This document shows positions 4,623-6,446 of a DNA stretch of 6,446 nt, one piece after another; the first letter of the stretch is position 1; each line of letters starts with the position of its first letter. The notes under the pieces are model-generated. The model saw only the letters and a program-made list of their open reading frames with translations. It was not told the DNA's origin and did not search any database. Made by a program: the position numbers and the translations under genes. The stretch comes from an uncultured Lachnospiraceae bacterium (lineage in GTDB: Bacteria; Bacillota_A; Clostridia; Lachnospirales; Lachnospiraceae): the NCBI GenBank assembly GCA_910585655.1, contig CAJUFW010000073.1, positions 1-6,446 on the forward strand. The letters are read 5' to 3'.

Positions 4623-5474
4623 TCTGACAAGACCGAGCCGCTCTAGCCGCGCCTCCTGCTCTTCACAGCTAACCCGTGTATAAATGCGGGTTGTATTGAT
4701 ATTGGAATGCCCTAACAAATCTGCCAAATGGCTTAAATCGCGTTCCGCATCGTAGTATTCCACTGCAAATAAATGTCTCAAATTATGTGGAAACAGCTTG
4801 TTCTTCGGCACTCCGGCTTCTTTGCCAAGCGCTTTCATCGCATGAAGAATATTGCTCCGATCCAACGGCTTCCCACTGCTGGTTACAAAAACGCTTCCCG
4901 ACACAATCTGCTGTTCCTTTACATAGAGCAGCAATCTCTTACACAGTTCCTTAGGCAAAATCACCGTTCTGGCTTTTCCTTTCAACACTACTCTGGCTCT
5001 TCTGGTCTGTAATGCCTCTACGGTAATAAAACGAAGTTCGCTTACCCGAATACCTGTCGTACAAATCGTCTGCATGACCAGGGACAGACGGATTCTTCCT
5101 TTCCTCTCCGCTGTGTCTACTAGCCGTATATATTCCTCTTTTGACAATTCCCGTTCGCCAGAGCGAAAAGATTCTTTTTGTACTTTAAACGCTTTTACCA
5201 CACAATCCTGCCAACCTACTGCCTGGAAAAAATGATTGGCTGCCGCCAGCATGGAATTGGCGCTTGCCGGCGCATACTGTTTGGACAATGCTTGCTTATA
5301 GGCAATCACTACTTCCTTGCTGACCTTACCGGACTCCCCTACAAAACGCCAAAACGCGCGGATATCCCGCAAATATTTTTGAATGGTAGCCGTACTTTTT
5401 TCCTCCTCTCGTAAACATTCTTCAAACCAGCCAATCAAGCCTTCTTCCAATGTGTGTTCTGTTCTTTCTTCCAT
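4620..5474 (-). CDS. Tyrosine recombinase (Xer/phage-integrase family), probable DNA invertase of the pilus switch
   Basis: A site-specific recombinase of 284 residues. It has an N-terminal core-binding (SAM-like) domain (about 10-90) and a catalytic domain (about 108-280) carrying the complete residue set: Arg143 (TGIRVSELR), Lys167 (KGKAR), His230 and Arg233 (HNLRH), His256 (LGHSNINTT) and the nucleophile Tyr265 (RIYTRV). The size is that of a simple XerC/XerD-like enzyme without the arm-binding domain of many prophage integrases. The ATG is preceded by AGGAGG with a 10-bp gap. The gene ends one base before IRR, and no phage, plasmid or transposon genes are in view. The family catalyses strand exchange through a 3'-phosphotyrosine; action on the adjacent 24-bp repeats is inferred from position. 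Alternatively it may act elsewhere, with another recombinase working these sites. Confidence 0.95.
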   Translation of the reverse strand: MEERTEHTLEEGLIGWFEECLREEEKSTATIQKYLRDIRAFWRFVGESGKVSKEVVIAYKQALSKQYAPASANSMLAAANHFFQAVGWQDCVVKAFKVQKESFRSGERELSKEEYIRLVDTAERKGRIRLSLVMQTICTTGIRVSELRFITVEALQTRRARVVLKGKARTVILPKELCKRLLLYVKEQQIVSGSVFVTSSGKPLDRSNILHAMKALGKEAGVPKNKLFPHNLRHLFAVEYYDAERDLSHLADLLGHSNINTTRIYTRVSCEEQEARLERLGLVR

Positions 5475-5504
5475 CGTTTTTTATCCTCCTTTTTTCATTT
5501 GAGG

Positions 5505-5534
5505 GTTATAAAACCTTCTTATTGGATACTACAA
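5505..5534 (-). promoter_or_regulatory. Promoter candidate for the recombinase gene
   Basis: On the minus strand TTGTAG (5534-5529) and TATAAC (5510-5505) are 18 bp apart, about 30 bp before the start codon. It lies outside the invertible cassette, so recombinase expression should not depend directly on cassette orientation. The match is moderate. Confidence 0.4.
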
Positions 5535-5606
5535 CTCTTTTCCTCTCTTATGAAATGAACAAAATTTTACAAATTTACTTCACGTATAAAAAATATAGCA
5601 TGACCG

Positions 5607-5673
5607 CATACTGATAATGCAACATGCTGATCCTACAGTATGCTGATTCTTCAGCACGCTGATTTTCAGCACG
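5607..5673 (+). repeat. 16-bp tandem repeats upstream of the lipoprotein gene
   Basis: About four imperfect units start at 5607, 5623, 5639 and 5655, with a partial fifth (CACG) at 5670. The shared pattern is CATGCTGAT followed by about four variable bases and CAG. The last full unit is 15 bp. The array ends 18 bp before the lipoprotein AGGAGG site, so it lies in the promoter region or 5' leader. Purpose unknown: tandem operators, or slippage-prone spacer. Confidence 0.75.
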
Positions 5674-5706
5674 AAAACCAAAGAATACAGATTAGGAGGA
5701 GTATCC

Positions 5707-6285
5707 ATGAAAAAAAAGCTTTTTGCTCTTATGGCTGTTCTCTGTCTGAGTACGCTGGCTCTGGTCGCATGCGCCGGAAGAAAAGATGAGGATTCCTCAC
5801 TGGATCAGGAAACTGACGGAACAGCAGGAAACGGCACGACCACCGGAACAAATGGAACGAATCATACAAATGATACAAACAAAACGGACAACAACGACAA
5901 CACAACAAATGGAACCACAGGAAATGACGCAAACGGCAACGATGCCATTGGTACAGACAACACCAATCTCAATAACCACACGCCGGAAACAAACGGTATG
6001 ACTAACGACACGATGATGGATGGAACAAACACAGGAGGAACGACCGGAAACGGTACCACCACCAATGGCACGACCAACGGAACCGATCATACGACTGGAA
6101 CCGATGATACCAATACGAACAACAGCATTACAAACGGAACGGAAAATAATGACGCCATGAACGATGGCAGAAGCATTGGACAGGATTTGATCAACGGAAC
6201 CGAGGATCTGATCGACGATGCTGCCGGAACCATCCGGGATATCACAGACGATATTACGGACGATGTGACAAACGGAACAAAATAA
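5707..6285 (+). CDS. Low-complexity Asn/Thr/Gly/Asp-rich lipoprotein
   Basis: A 192-residue secreted lipoprotein of unknown function. Residues 1-21 are a type II signal peptide (MKKKLFALMAVLCLSTLALVA) and Cys22 in the lipobox LVAC is the lipidation site, so the mature protein is tethered to the outer face of the membrane. Residues 41-150 are almost pure low complexity: 93 of 110 are Asn, Thr, Gly or Asp, with Thr alone 35. The triplet Asn-Gly-Thr occurs nine times across the protein. The last 35 residues differ, being acidic and periodic with Ile/Leu spacing, and may form an amphipathic helix. There is no enzyme motif. An AGGAGGAG site precedes the ATG. It stands alone, transcribed away from the recombinase, with a strong terminator after it. 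A spacer or wall-penetrating stalk is possible but unproven. The open minus-strand frame across it is a compositional shadow. Confidence 0.88.
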   Translation: MKKKLFALMAVLCLSTLALVACAGRKDEDSSLDQETDGTAGNGTTTGTNGTNHTNDTNKTDNNDNTTNGTTGNDANGNDAIGTDNTNLNNHTPETNGMTNDTMMDGTNTGGTTGNGTTTNGTTNGTDHTTGTDDTNTNNSITNGTENNDAMNDGRSIGQDLINGTEDLIDDAAGTIRDITDDITDDVTNGTK

Positions 6286-6305
6286 GCAGGACTTTCCTAT
6301 CATGC

Positions 6306-6347
6306 AAAAAAGCCAGCCCATCTTTCTTGATGTGACTGGCTTTTTTT
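6306..6347. terminator. Bidirectional intrinsic terminator
   Basis: AAAAAAGCCAG (6306-6316) pairs with CTGGCTTTTTT (6336-6346), giving a GC core flanked by an A-run and a T-run; CATC/GATG (6319-6332) can extend the inside of the hairpin. It lies 20 bp after the lipoprotein stop and just before the end of the convergent gene, so it serves both. Confidence 0.92.
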
Positions 6348-6352
6348 CTATA

Positions 6353-6446
6353 TTATGAAAACACAATCCGGTAGAATCCATATTCTCGTCCATTCTCGTT
6401 TTGTACCTGCTCCAACGTCATACCAATCCTTTCTGCCACTGCACGA
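6353..6446 (-). CDS. 3' end of an unidentified gene, possibly a GNAT acetyltransferase
   Basis: The last 30 residues of a minus-strand gene whose 5' part is outside the window. The frame ends at TAA (6355-6353) right after the shared terminator. The visible sequence runs RAVAERIGMTLEQ, then a short turn (NENGREYG), then FYRIVFS. A helix with A-x-x-V-A-E-R-x-G-M followed by two strands ending Y-R-I resembles the C-terminus of RimJ/RimL-type GNAT N-acetyltransferases. The fragment is too short for a firm family call. The terminator placement and coding-like composition support a real gene end. Confidence 0.6.
   Translation of the reverse strand, partial: RAVAERIGMTLEQVQNENGREYGFYRIVFS

Noticed and set aside
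4620..5474. Prophage or integrative element integrase
   Set aside because: There are no phage, conjugation or tRNA attachment features nearby, while a matched pair of inverted repeats lies directly beside the gene; an invertase role fits better.
5607..5673. CRISPR array
   Set aside because: The units are short, contiguous and imperfect, with no distinct spacers and no cas genes in view.
5797..6393. A 198-residue minus-strand open frame across the lipoprotein gene
   Set aside because: It is a reading-frame shadow of the low-complexity plus-strand gene. It runs through the terminator and the convergent gene end, and has no good ribosome binding site.

Overview
The window looks like the end of a draft contig from a low-to-mid GC Gram-positive gut-type Clostridia, most likely Lachnospiraceae. 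This is inferred from the class C sortase with an LPXTG pilin, strong AGGAGG ribosome binding sites, T-rich intrinsic terminators and a BTAD-type regulator of clostridial style; no rRNA or other direct taxonomic marker is present. Bases 1-24 are not genomic: they match the 3' end of the Illumina TruSeq adapter.

Layout. On the minus strand, reading from right to left: a tyrosine recombinase (5474-4620); a 288-bp putative invertible cassette (4331-4618) bounded by two exact 24-bp inverted repeats; an LPXTG pilin with SpaA/Cna-B-type isopeptide features (4213-2426); a class C sortase (2365-1667); a winged-helix/BTAD regulator with a degenerate GGDEF-like C-terminus (1639-395); and the N-terminal part of a NitT/TauT-type ABC transporter ATPase with its own promoter (from 358, cut by the contig end). 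On the plus strand is a low-complexity Asn/Thr/Gly/Asp-rich lipoprotein (5707-6285), which ends at a bidirectional terminator facing the 3' end of an unidentified minus-strand gene, perhaps a GNAT acetyltransferase.

Main point. The recombinase gene, the pair of inverted repeats and the promoter-like sequence between them form a likely phase-variation switch for the pilus operon. The best promoter inside the cassette is on the plus strand, so as assembled it points away from the pilin (predicted OFF). Inversion would aim it at pilin, sortase and regulator. The repeats are themselves near-palindromes, and the right one doubles as the recombinase terminator. Its U-tract on the recombinase side lies inside the invertible segment, so it would be lost on inversion. 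A second intrinsic terminator sits in the pilin leader, and the cassette carries a structured leader of its own, so orientation, termination and perhaps antitermination may be coupled. All of this is sequence-based inference; inversion itself cannot be seen in one consensus sequence.
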